Origin: Ornithodoros turicata
Lineage: Eukaryota; Arthropoda; Arachnida; Ixodida; Argasidae
DNA: 64,000 nt
Direction: 5' to 3'
Assembly: GCF_037126465.1 (NCBI RefSeq)
Contig: NC_088206.1
Span: 30,196,790-30,260,789 of the forward strand
The position numbers and the translations under genes were made by a program. The notes beneath the pieces are model-generated. The model saw nothing but the letters and a program-made list of their open reading frames with translations. It searched no databases and was not told the origin of the DNA. This document shows positions 1-11,737 of the stretch, one piece after another (the stretch's first letter is position 1; every line of letters starts with the position of its first letter).

Positions 1-1569
1 TAATGTAATTGGCTTTAATAAATATATTTCAACTTGTACTTTTTGTGTATGACCCCTCTTTGCATATCTATGCTTGCATGTAAGCCGCGTACTGCACACC
101 TGTTGTAGCGGGAAAAAGTTTGTGAGTGAAGTCGGCCCAGGTGGGAAAATGGCGAAAGAAGTCGGCCAGGCTGAAAAATACGCTACGATAAGCGCACGCG
201 CAGCCCTCCCCCGCCGGTAAGCGCGCGGACAACCCTCTGCACACGCGCCGCCCGCCGATAAGCGGGAAAAAATACGCGAAGGACTCAGGGGTCAACGGCA
301 CAGGGCCCAGGAGGTCCATGTTGCTAACTCTAATTGTTTTTCTCTCCTAATATAACAGTACTACTGAAATCGTCTTCTGCTCGGCGGCTGTTCACAACAA
401 AGGACCCAGGCACCCATCTCCGTGGCTATGAGGTTTTTGCTGACGCGTTACGTGGCCTCTAGCGATTCACCGCAACGTTGAAGTGCTTGTATCGCCGTCA
501 CCAATGGAAAGTGTCTGGTGGTAGCCTGGTGTTGGAATTATAGTTACGTCAGTTGCAGTAATATTTACGAGTTGGCAATCTGACAACAAAGCGAGTGCGT
601 TGTGCAGTGCGACTGTGATATTTGGAAGCTATCCCCCATTTGTCGCTCGATTTGTTTGCGCGAATTATCGTAAAAGACTGGGTGCCATAATGTTTTGTTT
701 TACTTTGTTTCAACTCGTGTTCTTCGTTATCATTCAGCTTCGCTCTTTCAAGCTGTTCTGGTTTACTCTGCATTTCCTTCTGTCGAAGGACTTATTGTTT
801 GCCTAAGAATGAATTTCACGCAAGAATTCGTGTATTTATAAGGTATTCCATGTTGAGCACGTCTTAAATCTCAAAAGTTAGCATTAACAACCATGCCTAC
901 AGAAACTCAACTGCAGCGTATTCTGTAAGAGTATTCTGCACAACGTACTTATTTCTGATAACTGTTTGTTGTTTAATACATTTATTGTTCAACTAGGTTT
1001 CCAATAGTATGTAATAAATGCATAACCCCGAGACTGAGGGACACAAGCTAACGGCACCAGCTCGCCTGGTTCATTGCCAACTTGTACTATTGTGTTACAT
1101 AATCTTGAAGTCACCAGTTGAGGTACCTGGAAAGAAGCAAAAAGCCCCGTAACATGCCATATATTTTGCAATTAGAAAAGAAGAGAAGTAACTGGTACTA
1201 TTTCAAATAAACTGCTTTTTGGTCTTCTGGTGGAAATCTGCCTTCTTTGTCTTTGTAAAAGAACTGTTCAGTTTGCTCCTGAACAGAGAGTCCTCAGCAG
1301 TGCAGGCTACGCTGAGGACGTGGGCCCACTTGTATGTGTGTCAAGGATGGGGGCATCAGGCTCAAATAGCTGAAATGTCGGCATTTAGCTCAAATAGTAC
1401 GATAACTAAAATACATAAGAGCTAAAAACTGAAACATCTACATATACATATTATATGCTACAGATGCATAATTTTTATGAAAAACACCAGATGTACTCTA
1501 TTTTACACTGTCACACAACTCATCTAACAACTGTAACGGCACCAATGTTACCAGCGAGTATATAAGGGC
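1..1569. other. Gene-free stretch, nothing recognised
   Basis: No open frame here has a recognisable domain or splice context. A segment at 1009-1046 (a GCATAACCCCGAGACTGAGG-like motif) resembles one arm of the fold-back at 18711-18806, so a repeat is present, but its limits cannot be set. Confidence 0.5.
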
Positions 1570-2628
1570 TTAAAGGGACTATCGCATCCATCTCAGTCGA
1601 TTCCGAAACTGTAGCGCCGTTTTACTCCGCGTTCATCACTGATAATAACGCCGAAACCCCGACGCGAATTGGCAGCGTTGTTCCTGTGTAGTTTGATATA
1701 AAACTTGGAGGAGGAGGAGGAGGAGGAGTGTCGTTGGGAGGAACCCGTGAGGTCTGCCTGCCTGATTAGGCGACATGTTTCTCGGGAAGGGAAAGGTGGT
1801 GGAGAGGAGGAGAGGGTGAAGTGGAAGACCGAGCGGAATCCGCCCGGGGGGAGGATAGCTGCGTCCATGGGCCGACTTCAGGGGAACTGTGCCGGCATAC
1901 GCCTATTACACATCTGAGGGAAACCCAGGAAAAACCCCAGACGGCACAGCCGGCCCGCGGATTCGAACCGCGGACCTCCCAGTCTCCAAGCGCGCGCGTT
2001 ACCGCTGCGCCACTGGAGCTGGTGATATAAAACTTCGTAAGAGCAGACGACGCATTCCGGGGTTCCCTCTCCGGGAACGTCACACGGACGACGCCAATCA
2101 CTGCGCGCCCTATAACATGGAGAATACCAATCACGGAGCGGCCGGAGGGACCTTGGTAGCCTTGGCAACCGACAGACAGGCGGCCGGGCGGGCGAGCGAG
2201 CGAGGCGGAATGCTAGGGAACGGCATCTTCTCTGTTACCGGCTCGCGGAACGTTGTTTCTGGTTAGTGTCGAACGTGTTCGTACAGTCAGGAGCGTAACG
2301 CCTTGATTCACGTAACATGGTTACGTCTGCACCCACACTGGTAAGCGAAAGCCAGCGTATTTACCGAGGACTTTTCACTTAGTATAGTGCGATGCGAACG
2401 CCAAGCAGACGATCTCGGAGACAATCGCCTGCGCTGCGCTCCTATTCGTGTGCCTGGCTTACGTCATCATCGCGTTGGCTGCAGATGGAATGCGGACCTT
2501 TAAAACTCGATTACTTAGTATTTAAGCTGTTTTCGGAAGAGAAATTTGGCAAAGTTGATTCTGAAACGGTGACGAACATTATCCTATCGGTATCATACAT
2601 ACGTTCCCGGATGCGATAGTCCCTTTAA
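1570..2628. mobile_element. TIR DNA transposon, non-autonomous, about 1.06 kb
   Basis: The ends are perfect 20-bp inverted repeats: TTAAAGGGACTATCGCATCC at 1570-1589 and its reverse complement at 2609-2628. The outermost TTAA on both sides could be a TTAA target duplication (piggyBac-like); TA with a 17-bp TIR (Tc1/mariner-like) reads equally well. No transposase frame lies inside, so it is a MITE or deletion derivative. It hosts a SINE at 1707-2022 and is therefore older than that SINE. Confidence 0.85.
1707..2022 (-). mobile_element. tRNA-derived SINE nested in the TIR element
   Basis: Read on the minus strand, the 5' head is tRNA-like. A box TGGCGCAGCGG lies at 2012-2002 and a perfect B box GGTTCGAATCC at 1969-1959. 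The roughly 250-bp body ends in a CTC/CTCCTCC-rich tail. A perfect 13-bp duplication TGATATAAAACTT flanks it at 1694-1706 and 2023-2035, which proves target-primed insertion. The acceptor stem does not pair properly, so this is not a functional tRNA gene. A relative lies at 49596-49910. Confidence 0.92.
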
Positions 2629-2651
2629 GTACTGGCTGAACTGGTTGAACA

Positions 2652-2880
2652 CAGCCCAGGTAACACATGGTGCGCTAGTATACATCTAAAAATGGGCTAA
2701 CTTGAGACTTTAGGGATACCGATAAATTTAGACGTTCACAAGCTGTCCATAACGCTATACATGATTTAGACGTCTAAGAAGGGGTGGTCTACGAGACATG
2801 GCCGAGATATTTCGCAGTAGACGTCTACCGTTAGACGTCTAAAAGCATGCCACATGTTGGCCACATTTAGACTTGCATCG
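2652..2880. repeat. Dispersed repeat rich in the palindrome TAGACGTCTA
   Basis: It begins with CCCAGGTAACACATGGTGCG and carries several AGACGTCTA palindromes (near 2766, 2818 and 2831). Related sequence recurs at 13619-13740 and 21121-21490, each opening with CCCAGGnAGCACATGGTG. I see no TIRs or coding frame. Family assignment is unknown. Confidence 0.6.
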
Positions 2881-4440
2881 CAAATTTATGTAACTATTTC
2901 CACAGGTGCTGTAACACAATGTTGCCTCTGTTGCGAAAAATTATCGAAGTAGTTCGTTTTTGCTGCTGTCATGTCAGAGTGACTACAAACCCTTGCAACC
3001 GTGAGGCTCAACGTGATTAAATTCAATTGTTATTTGCACTGACCCCATGAACAACCTAGTCTGAATAAAGTTACAAGCAGGCAAAAGAAAATGTGACTGC
3101 GCAAGAGCGCTGCAATGAGACGAGAATATTAAGTGCGAAGAAGCCCTCGGCCCTCGGCGCGGCAGTTTGGAAACGGCGTCGGCAGAGGGCGCCGCCGGCG
3201 GCGCAACGCAACGGTCAGTGTTCAATCGTTCAATTGAAACTTGTTCGCTCTCGTTCGTTTTGTTGCTGGAGCTCACGCTCGCCACAGAAGTGTTGCGAAG
3301 TTTAGTAAGTTTATTTCTTGCCCAGCGTCGCGCCTGTTTTTTCTTGCAATCTCTGGGTCAACTAGGCAGTTCCGGCATCCTGCCCAATGCAATGAACGAT
3401 GGCGTTAAGCGTAACAACAAGCGCTGCTGTAGCGGGGAGGTAACGTCGTAACGTCCCTTTGTTCTCTGGACTTCAGGTTTCAGGGGTGAGTTTTCTTTCT
3501 TTCTTGTCCTTCGCTTTCAGATTTGTGCTTGCTTGTGTTCACAATCGCATGCGCTAGAGCTGTGGAGCCCTGCAGCTGAATATCGTTTTCTTTCTCTGCA
3601 GAATGATATTGCGAATGAGTGACAAACACGATGTAGGACTGACCTAAATGTGTGTTAACAAGATTCAGTCGTTTGGTTACGTTCAATGCTGTCTGTTCAG
3701 TGTGGTTGCGACGAACAATATGGGGATTTTGGACTGACCTATGTGCGTGTGAAGATTCAATTGTTTGGAGACGTTGTTGGCTCGGGTACCTCTTGGTTTC
3801 ACGTCTTTATTATTTTTATATGTGCTTGCTGAGTCATGGAATGAAGGTCACTATTACTACGCCTGGTCTGTGCGCCATTTGTTGGCACTTCAGCTCAGCT
3901 GGAGCTACAATCACATTTTAGGTAAACGAAAACAGTTACTTTTTCAGATCTGTTGTCCCCTTGTGTTCTATGTGCTCACTAATCTTACGCTGTCTGCTCT
4001 CACTAAGCAGTGAAACTGCAGTGAAACTGCAGTGAAACATGGGTTCAGCGAATATTTTGCCAGGGGCAACATAGTTAAGATTGTGGCATTTATTTTGAAA
4101 ACAGTGCGTACTTGAGCAGTTCTTTCATTTGACATCTGGCTGTGCAAAACCGCACACATTATGTTGCATAAATGCATAAATGCATAAATTTCAGTTCAGC
4201 AGTGAACGAGCTGCATCCAACATTTTTACATACAGGCATTTATAGTGATATTATACATTGTCTTTTCTATTTTCAGTGTACCTTGGAAACGTTCCTTCCT
4301 GCTACCCACAGCCGTCTACCACCCTACACGTGTGTAAGGTACTGGTTGCCTTTGGAGCAATCAAGCATGGGCCCGAAGACGGAGGCGTTGCTTGCCAGCT
4401 ACCAGTGATACAAGTACTGCGATTTGTGTACATGTATATT
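2881..4440. other. Gene-free stretch
   Basis: Short open frames only, none with a recognisable motif. An 11-bp tandem repeat (unit CAGTGAAACTG, about 2.8 copies) lies at 4008-4038. A GC-rich GCCGCCGGCGGCG tract lies near 3190. Nothing else stands out. Confidence 0.5.
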
Positions 4441-4602
4441 ACTATCTACTTTGGAAGGGGGGGATATGTTTATTAAAGATGAAGAAAAATGAAAGGAGGA
4501 AAGGTCAGACAGGCCAAGGCCGACTTGCTATTCCCAAAAGAGAAAAAAGAAGCAAAAAACGAAAAGAAAAAGTGGCGGGGGACGATGGGGTGGCTCAAAG
4601 GC

Positions 4603-5472
4603 TTACTTTGGAAGGGTACCTAGATTTGTTGGTATGTGATTGTGCAATGAGGGGAAGTGCTCACGACGTCTGTTAACTTGTCCACATGTTTGGAAGTCAG
4701 TGTTTGCATGATATGTTAATAGAAATACCTGTACCAACGTCCATGCTGCCTTTGTAAGCGCAATGCGCGACCGTAGGAGAAGACGGTGTTGGTGGTGACG
4801 GGAGCAGTGGAGTAGCAAGTGCGGGATGTCTCCTTCAACATGACAGGTGGGTGTCGAAAGGTAGGCCATCTTAAAGAGGAGCAGTGGAGTCCGCGCCACA
4901 TTCAATCGAAGCCTGTGAAGCAAGGACTCTTCCTCCCTGGGGTAGCGTCCTAGCAGTGTGTGGGTCATCGTAGGGTCAATCGAGCGCAGAATAGGGTTCG
5001 TCCTTGCAGCGCCTTGAAAAAAGGACTGAGAGCGATTTCTGCAGTATCGGTGAATGGCTAGCCGGCAGGCAGACGGGGTGAGCAGGACAGAAGTGACAGA
5101 CCCAGCTGCACGGGCACACCTGGCCGCACAATCGGCGAGGGCATTTCCCGAGATACCAACGTGGCCCGGAATCCACTGGAACCACACACTGTAACCAAGA
5201 GACGGCAGTGTGGCGTGCAGGCAAAGGATCTCCGTGCAGATGTCCTTGATAACTTTGGGCGAACACGATGCCAGGGCCTCCAAGGCTGACTTACTATCCG
5301 AAAGAATAGTCCACGCTCTTGGTGTCGACGAAGAGATGTACCGCAGAGCAGATAAGATAGCAAAGGCTTCTGGTTGATGACAGCGTGGGCAGCAGCTTGA
5401 AACCGCGCTCGTATGCCTCCTGAGGAATGTAAAATGCAGATGATGATCCATCGGATGCAACCAAGCCGTCAA
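4603..5472 (-). pseudogene. RNase H domain and C-terminal region of the non-LTR ORF2
   Basis: This open frame of 289 codons carries RNase H signatures: SDSKSALEAL around residue 58 and WIPGHVGISGNALADCAAR around residue 103. A typical ORF2 tail follows with HTLLGRYPREEESLLHRLRL and a CHVEGDIPHLLLHC zinc-knuckle-like stretch. In an intact copy this domain would degrade the RNA strand of the cDNA hybrid. The frame is open to its stop, but the upstream part of the same protein is out of frame, so the whole is a pseudogene. Confidence 0.85.
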
Positions 5473-5605
5473 TGTAAATCTCCATTCGATTTGAGCTCAG
5501 GGAGTAGAGACGTTGCAGCGTTAGTTGGCATGCCACAACAGCTAGGACATGGCTCTTTTTCGGAAGACCAGGAACGGATGTGTGCACGGGGGGAAGACTT
5601 AAGGT

Positions 5606-6021
5606 TCACTGCGGCTCCGTATAGGAGTCCAAGGTATGCGATGGTGGGATTTGTCCTTGTAGGCGCAGAACGGCTTGGCCGTATGCAGAAGCAGGGCAAT
5701 GCTGCGTAACATCACAAAGGTGGTGACATGGGTGCCGTACAAGACAGCGTGTGTAAGTTTCGGTTGCCGTCTCCCGGATGATAAGCACGGAGGGAACCCG
5801 CGCTTCGGCGATAGCAGAAAAGGTTTCCGTGGTCTTCGGGACTCCCAAGCAAGTGCGCAGGCTACGAGCTTGAAGATTAAACAGTTGCCGTTCCTTGAAG
5901 GGGAAATACCGTGCAACACAGGCAAGCAGTAGCGTAAAGTGCCCATAATAAGAGAGCTGTGTACTTGGAGGAGGTCGGTGCATGAAGGACCCCAAGGGGA
6001 CCCACAGAGGCGGCGCAGCAC
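5606..6021 (-). pseudogene. RT thumb/connection region of the non-LTR ORF2 (frameshifted)
   Basis: Two overlapping minus frames share the coding signal. One reads HSSLIMGTLRYCLPVLHGIS then LVACALAWESRRPRKPF; the other continues with GVPKTTETFSAIAEARVPSV. In RT proteins of this type the thumb follows the catalytic palm, which fits its place between 6176-6489 and the RNase H at 4603-5472. At least one frameshift separates the two halves. Confidence 0.7.
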
Positions 6022-6175
6022 GTTAATATAAGCGCCTGGGGTGGCAGAGAGGGCAGTAATCTGTCGAGACCCTGTTAGACCCCGATCAATGATGACGCCA
6101 TTTTATTTGTACCAGAGAACAGTCTTGATCCTGCCAAGAAGAGGGGGTAGCTGCAGAATGAGCGCCGCGTGAATG

Positions 6176-6489
6176 CTATAGCCACGGTTTTAGTTGGCGA
6201 TAGCGATAGCCCTCGATCAACAAGATATGAGTCATATTGATACGGGCAGCACAGCGTGATGATGGCAATGGTTTAATGAGCGTTACAATATGACACTGTA
6301 GCGTCTCGAGCAGATTGCAGGCGGCGTTGTATGGTATCCCGCCGCACAGCAGAAGTCCATATGCAAATATCATCCTCATATATGGTGATGTGGGTATATG
6401 GTTAGGCAGTTGAAGGGGCAGGTGCCCCATGATGACATTGAACAAGAGGAGGCTCAGAACACTGACCTTCGGAACGCCGAGGCGCACAG
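6176..6489 (-). pseudogene. RT palm of the non-LTR ORF2 (catalytic loop damaged)
   Basis: The frame reads RLGVPKVSVLSLLLFNVIMG, a degenerate GVPQGSVLSPLLFN block, then HIPTSPYMRMIF where a YADD catalytic loop is expected. A frameshift or substitution has destroyed the aspartate pair. The upstream half of this RT is at 9604-10127; the two were parted by the element at 6490-9603. Confidence 0.8.
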
Positions 6490-6509
6490 CCCAGGCGAAA
6501 ATTTGAGCT

Positions 6510-6880
6510 GGAAAGTCAATTGGTACCAGCTCGTTCCCAGTTCGCACCCGATGGTGGTCAACTGGAACCAACTGATGGCAAATGGAAAGTAAACTGGTAC
6601 CAGTTCAAGCTGGGCTGGTGGCAACTGGGCACTTTGTGGTACCAGTTCAAGCTGGACTGATAGCAACTGTGAAGTGAACATGTACCAGTTCAAGCTGGCA
6701 TGGCGGCAACTGGAAAGTGAACTGGTATCAGTTCAAACTGGGCTGGTGGCAAGTGGGCACTGTGTGCAACCAGTTCAAGCTGGGCTGGTGGCAACTGGAA
6801 AGTGAACTGGTACCAGTTCAAGCTGGACTGGTAGCAACTGGATGTGGAGGTGGTGCCAGTTCGAACTGGACCGCAGCTTA
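6510..6880. repeat. Left minisatellite array
   Basis: Degenerate tandem copies of about 45-60 bp built from GGTACCAGTTCAAGCTGG and TGGTGGCAACTGG. The CTGGTACCAG core is self-complementary. Related, more diverged units lie at 9170-9595. Confidence 0.85.
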
Positions 6881-7691
6881 CATATTTGAGGGGAAGTTTC
6901 GGTTTCAGTGCCAGGACAGGTTAATATGAAGATTGCCAGACGAAGTTATAAAAACGATCAGAAAGTAACTTTATTACTAGAAATAATCATATTTCAATTT
7001 TTGGTAAACTTCGCTAGTGTTAACAAAAGTTATTTTGGAACTCTTATATTTGTATTTTGTGCGTTCCTGCTCCCGCGATGAATGAAGCATGCTTGTTCAG
7101 TGATTTTTGCTCGTTATGTTCATAGCGTGATGTGTGACATAGGAGTGCCAGCGGCCGGGCGGGTGAGTGCGCCAGCGACCGGGCGGGTGGGTGTTATAGG
7201 ATTACAGCTCGACTACAACTGTGGAGACCGCTTTATATCGTGAGAACTTGCTTAAGTGCTTTTCCCTTGTGCACCATTTAGAAATATTACTTCCACTAGA
7301 ACCTCTTCTCTTTGTTCCGCGTCACATTCGTGGCACCTGCAAGTGCATACCGTTTTACGAGCAACATCCGGTTTATGTTACGTTACCAGCAACTTTTTTC
7401 ATTCATGTGTTTGTTTTTGCTTTTTTTCGTTCATTCTCGTGTTTTAGATCCTTCACACCACGGATGTTGTCGAACTAGCGTTGTGCGCCAGAGTAGTACT
7501 CATTGCCCCCGAAAGCCAGCGAATCTCTTATAGTTGAAAGGTCCAACTACTGCACAACGGAAATGTTGAGATATTCGCGTACTTTCCCGGGCCACGACTG
7601 CTCAAATTGAGTGACTGCCCAGGCGCACACTACAATTACATGTTGCAATTGAATGCATATTCACTTGTGCCTTTTCAACTTTCCAGAAACC

Positions 7692-8819
7692 TTAAAGGAG
7701 CATGGAAAGGAAATTTGAATGGCTGAAAACCGTTTTTAATTTGTCAAGCAGTGTGTAAAAATCATTATCGTCAAATATTTCGGCTGAACAATGTTTTGTT
7801 ACAGCGCAATTAGATTTATAAAATCGCTTCCGTGGCGGGAGGCTCGCGCGCTCCAGCCACAAGCCACTCCCCATTCACTGTGACGTCAAACGTTAAACGT
7901 GCTCTCATTCGCTACGGAAAATTCGTCTGCTTCGGACACGGCATGCTCCTTGTTGACAGCGGTTCATTATGTTCTGTTGGTTTGAGGCATAAAACAGAGG
8001 TGCAAACCAACAATAAAACATTACGTTCATAATGGTAATGCGATCGTGTGTCTTATAGTCATTGCTTTTGTTTATTATTCACGTCTCCATATAACGAAAA
8101 GTGCCAGCGTCTCAAACGAGGCAATACGCAGGGTGGCGGTTCGTGCTGTTCGCGAAGCGATGCAACATGACGCGACTCACCTCGTATTCGTTCCTGGAAA
8201 ACAAGACAAACAAAGTGCTTCTGTTTGCAACTTATTGAACTAGTTCAACGATCGAAACTTCCTCTCGCACTGCACCTGCACGTCCCAATTTCCTTTTCTT
8301 TTTTTCTTTTTTTTTGAGGAGTGCTGATTTCAATCCACACGCGAGTTCCCGATTTCGTTGCACTGCGTGTCTTCACCGTGCAACCGAAAAGAATCGACTG
8401 GCGGCAGACTAATCAGACGAACAATGTTTCCGACGCCATGTTCTGTAAATAAAAAGAAAAGAAAAAGAAAAGTAGCCGTTTCTGACGCGCATGCGTCTCT
8501 CGGCAGAACAACGCGCGCGAAAGGAGCCCGCCATTACCTTGACAATTGTCGGTGTCAGATCGCAGCAGAGGTCACTCGCGAGCCCTAGGAATGGACGCAA
8601 CGTACAACGTCACATCGTGACGGAGGTGCCCGTCATTTCTCACGTGTCTTCCACGGGAGTAGGAGAGAGCTCTCCGCATTCGTGAGAATCAGTCGACTGC
8701 TGCGCGCGATATTTTTCTGCTACGCTCATATTTCTTGCGTGAAAACGTTATTTAGTGATCGGACATTCCATCACGATCAAAAACTAATTTTTTTTCTCGG
8801 TCTTACACTGCTCCTTTAA
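7692..8819. mobile_element. TIR MITE nested in the 3.1-kb element
   Basis: Ends are TTAAAGGAGCA at 7692-7702 and TGCTCCTTTAA at 8809-8819. The outer TTAA may be the target duplication. The interior has only short frames. A TGCTCCTTTAA motif also occurs near 47080, so the terminus is dispersed. Confidence 0.6.
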
Positions 8820-9169
8820 GCTGCTGGGGCTCAAAGGAAAATATTGATCCATCGTGTGCTATTAAGAACATCTCAAATACTTTGTTGAATGATTCAAGAT
8901 GTCCACAAGGCAGTCAAGCAAGGGACCAATCAACCATGAAGTATTCTCTACTCCATGTAACTCTGTAGTTCATCTACTGCTGTAATTTAATTACGTTATA
9001 GTTACGCTACATGTACATTAGAATATGTGTAATGTTTGACTACAAATAAAATGCAATTTTGCATTGCAGTTCTTTGGATCTGCCATTGCTGGGAGCAGCG
9101 ATCCTGCAAAGGGGCACCGGTTACATACAACTAGCCTCTGTCCGAACAGGCCGCTCTAAGTGAAGCCAC

Positions 9170-9595
9170 TTCAATGAGGCTTGCAACCAGTTCCAGTCGA
9201 GCCTGCAACCGGTTAAAAACGAGTAGGGCCATCTGGTACCAGTTGAGACTGGAACCGGCCAGAAACCAGTTGGGCCAACTGGTACCAGTTGATTGAACTG
9301 CTGGTCCCTGTTCGACAACACAGTTCACCCAGTCTCAGTTGAACTGGTCCATTTGCAACTGGGACTGGGTGAACTGTGTTATCGAACAGGGATCAGTTCC
9401 ATCAACTGGTACCAGTTGTCCCAACTGGTGTCTAACTGGTACCAGTCTCAACTGGGACCGGTTGCAATTGGGACTGGGTGAACTGTGTTATCAAACAGGG
9501 ACCAGTTGTCCCAACTGGTACCACTTGATCTGGGACTGGTTGAACTGGTCTCTGTTCGATAACACAGTTCAACTGGTACCAGTTCAAAAAATTTT
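9170..9595. repeat. Right minisatellite array
   Basis: Tandem degenerate units containing CAACTGGTACCAGTT and GAACTGTGTTATCGAACAGG. It faces the array at 6510-6880 and forms the other end of the same insertion. Frames reading NWYQ/LVPV repeats across it are by-products of the repeat, not proteins. Confidence 0.8.
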
Positions 9596-9603
9596 CGTCT
9601 GGG

Positions 9604-10127
9604 AAGGTACGTTGCACTGTCGCCCTCTCGCGTACGAACAAACAAGAATCTGTCCGAAAGAAAATCGCGTAACCATGAGAGTGTGCAGCCACCCAGCCCG
9701 GCATCTCGAAGCGATGCAACTACAACACTGTGAAGAACACTGTCATAGGCTCTTGCGACGTCAAGAAAGAGGGCAGCATTGCGCAGTCCTTCCGACTTCG
9801 CTTGTTGCACAGAGGAAACGAGAGCTATCATATTATCGATAGCTGATCTTCCTTGGCGGAATCCGGCCATTACCTCAGGGTAGAATCGTGTGGTTTCGAA
9901 GTACCAGTTCAGCCGGGCGTACATCATGCGTTCCACAACCTTCCTGACACAACTGGTAAGAGCGACTGGACGGAAGGCGCGTCCAGAGCGTGCGGGGATT
10001 TGCCAGGCTTCAAGAGAGGCACCACCATAGCAAGCTTCCAATCATCTGGGACTACTCTATCTCGCCAGCAACGGTTGTAGATCATCAGCAGTGTGCTGCG
10101 GGCACACTGGGGGAGATCATGGAGTGC
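9604..10127 (-). pseudogene. RT N-terminal/finger region of the non-LTR ORF2
   Basis: The minus frame carries RPVALTSCVRKVVERMMYAR, AGFRQGRSAIDNM and ALFLDVARAYDSV, the conserved RT blocks around the first catalytic aspartate. An upstream frame reads RDRVVPDDWKLAMVVPLLKP. The frame is cut at 9604 by the minisatellite element and at 10136 by a hAT MITE. One frameshift lies near 10040-9960. Confidence 0.88.
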
Positions 10128-10135
10128 TTTGTAGG

Positions 10136-11729
10136 CAGGAGCGGATCCCAGGCCCCCCCTGAGACATACCTCTACCCCAATTCCGGCAGATTTTCCTGCC
10201 GCACGCTCCGTTTTCCCGCCAATCCCGCGTGCGCTTTTCGCCCCAATATTGCGCGAAGGGCATGACATATACTCCAAGGTATATCTAAACTGGTAGCGAA
10301 AACTAGCGAAAATACCAAATCAGACCCATCGGCAAGGCCACCAGCAAGAGGCGCGAGCGATCCTGGGTGTTGACAGTAGAGGTACTGTTGTAAACAGAAA
10401 ACCTTTGCAACATGGGCGTCGCTTCTGTGTGTACTAATAGGTTATTCATAATTGCAATGTAGAACAAGCTTCTGTTGCCCCGCTCGTGCACATATACGAG
10501 ATGATCTACCACCCGAGTACATTTCCGTATCCTGCTCCTTTGCGCATGTGTCACAGTTGGGGGTGTTTATCCGTGCGTCTCTGTATCCGTACCGTGTGTC
10601 CGTGCATTGTAATACGAAGTTCGTACACTCTTTGGGTAAAACAGGAATCGACGTTCACATCTCCGTACTGTAGACAAAGATTAACACGTGTAAACAGGTG
10701 AATATGATGCATCTCCTGTTGCTCGGCCCGCGAAAAAAAATATTTCGTCATGGGACGAGTGGCCATGATAGTGTGAGTGTTAGCAGGAACCAACTGTGCA
10801 CCAACGATGTCGTGTTTTGTTGCAATGGACCTATAACGGCCACTCATTGAATAAATGCAAATGTATAATCACTAGGTGTACGTATAGCTCTAGATAAGAA
10901 ATGGGCCTTATGTGAGCCTTCCTAATTTCTGTATGGTCATCACGATGCCTTTCTGTTTGGAGTTGTCAAAATCTGTGATAACCGTATGTATTTGGAATTG
11001 ATATGATTCATTAAACCTGATATGCTTTATTTTTCTGTGTTCTCGTCTGGTATTGTTGTTGACTGGGCGCTGAAAAGGGAATACAAAGCAAGCAAAGTGG
11101 GCCAATGTAAACCTGCATGGTTAATTATGCACTACTTATTATTTATACTGGTGACGGCATCTCTGACGTCATTTATTTACAATCGTAGTAGTCCGCGCAA
11201 CGGATGGATGGCGCTGACCGTCTCAATCATGGCATCATTCTGAAGACACAGAGGCCTATGGGTGTTGCGCTACCAGTTAAACATACCTTGTATACTCGCC
11301 GACGAACACTTCATTGCCTAAAAAGGAGCGAAGACGCAGGTGGTGCGAGGAGGAATCACATTCGCCTCCTCTCAGCGCGCGGAACGCGCCGGACACTGCA
11401 CAGTGGATAAAGACAGCGATTTGACGTTTGGGGGGAGGGGGGTCAGTGGCTGCCTGGAGACAAATAGATACTGGTGTAGCACCAGTCACCAAGCACCTTC
11501 AGTTATGCGTTGTTTTGAACGGACTAAGAGCATGTTTTTGTAAGGGACTAAGGTGGCGTTCCTCTACAGCTTGCTAAGCTTCGCAACACGTAGATCTTAA
11601 ATAAAGTTCTGGTGTGAAATGAAAGCGAAGCAGCTCGCCGTCTTACATGGCGACCCCCCCCCCCCCGTCTTCTCTCTTTTTTTTAGTGCCCCCCCCCCCC
11701 CCCGAGGATCTTCCCTGGATCCGCCCCTG
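10136..11729. mobile_element. hAT MITE, 8-bp target duplication
   Basis: Termini are CAGGAGCGGATCC at the left and GGATCCGCCCCTG at the right. A perfect 8-bp duplication TTTGTAGG flanks them (10128-10135 and 11730-11737). An 8-bp TSD with a CAGGGG-type TIR is diagnostic of hAT. Runs of C follow the right terminus (about 11648-11703). No transposase is inside. The same terminus occurs at 63104-63119 beside a hAT transposase fragment. Confidence 0.92.
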
Positions 11730-11737
11730 TTTGTAGG

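Larger units (their letters stand above)
6490..9603. mobile_element. 3.1-kb element with minisatellite inverted ends (AACTGGTACCAGTT arrays)
   Basis: It interrupts the RT frame. The left edge reads CCCAGGCGAAAATTTGAGCT (from 6490) and the right edge ends AAATTTTCGTCTGGG (at 9603), an imperfect inverted pair with core CGAAAATTT. Just inside both edges lie arrays of the palindromic AACTGGTACCAGTT motif: about 6510-6880 on the left and 9170-9595 on the right. I find no clear target duplication. The middle (about 6900-9100) has no recognisable transposase; it holds a second TIR element at 7692-8819. Superfamily unknown. Confidence 0.72.

Noticed and set aside
1953..2022. tRNA gene on the minus strand
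   Set aside because: A and B boxes are good but the acceptor stem does not pair, and the 13-bp TSD shows it is the head of a SINE.
9339..9842. 167-codon frame with NWYQ/GTSCPNW repeats
   Set aside because: It is a translation of the minisatellite array and antisense RT, not a protein gene.
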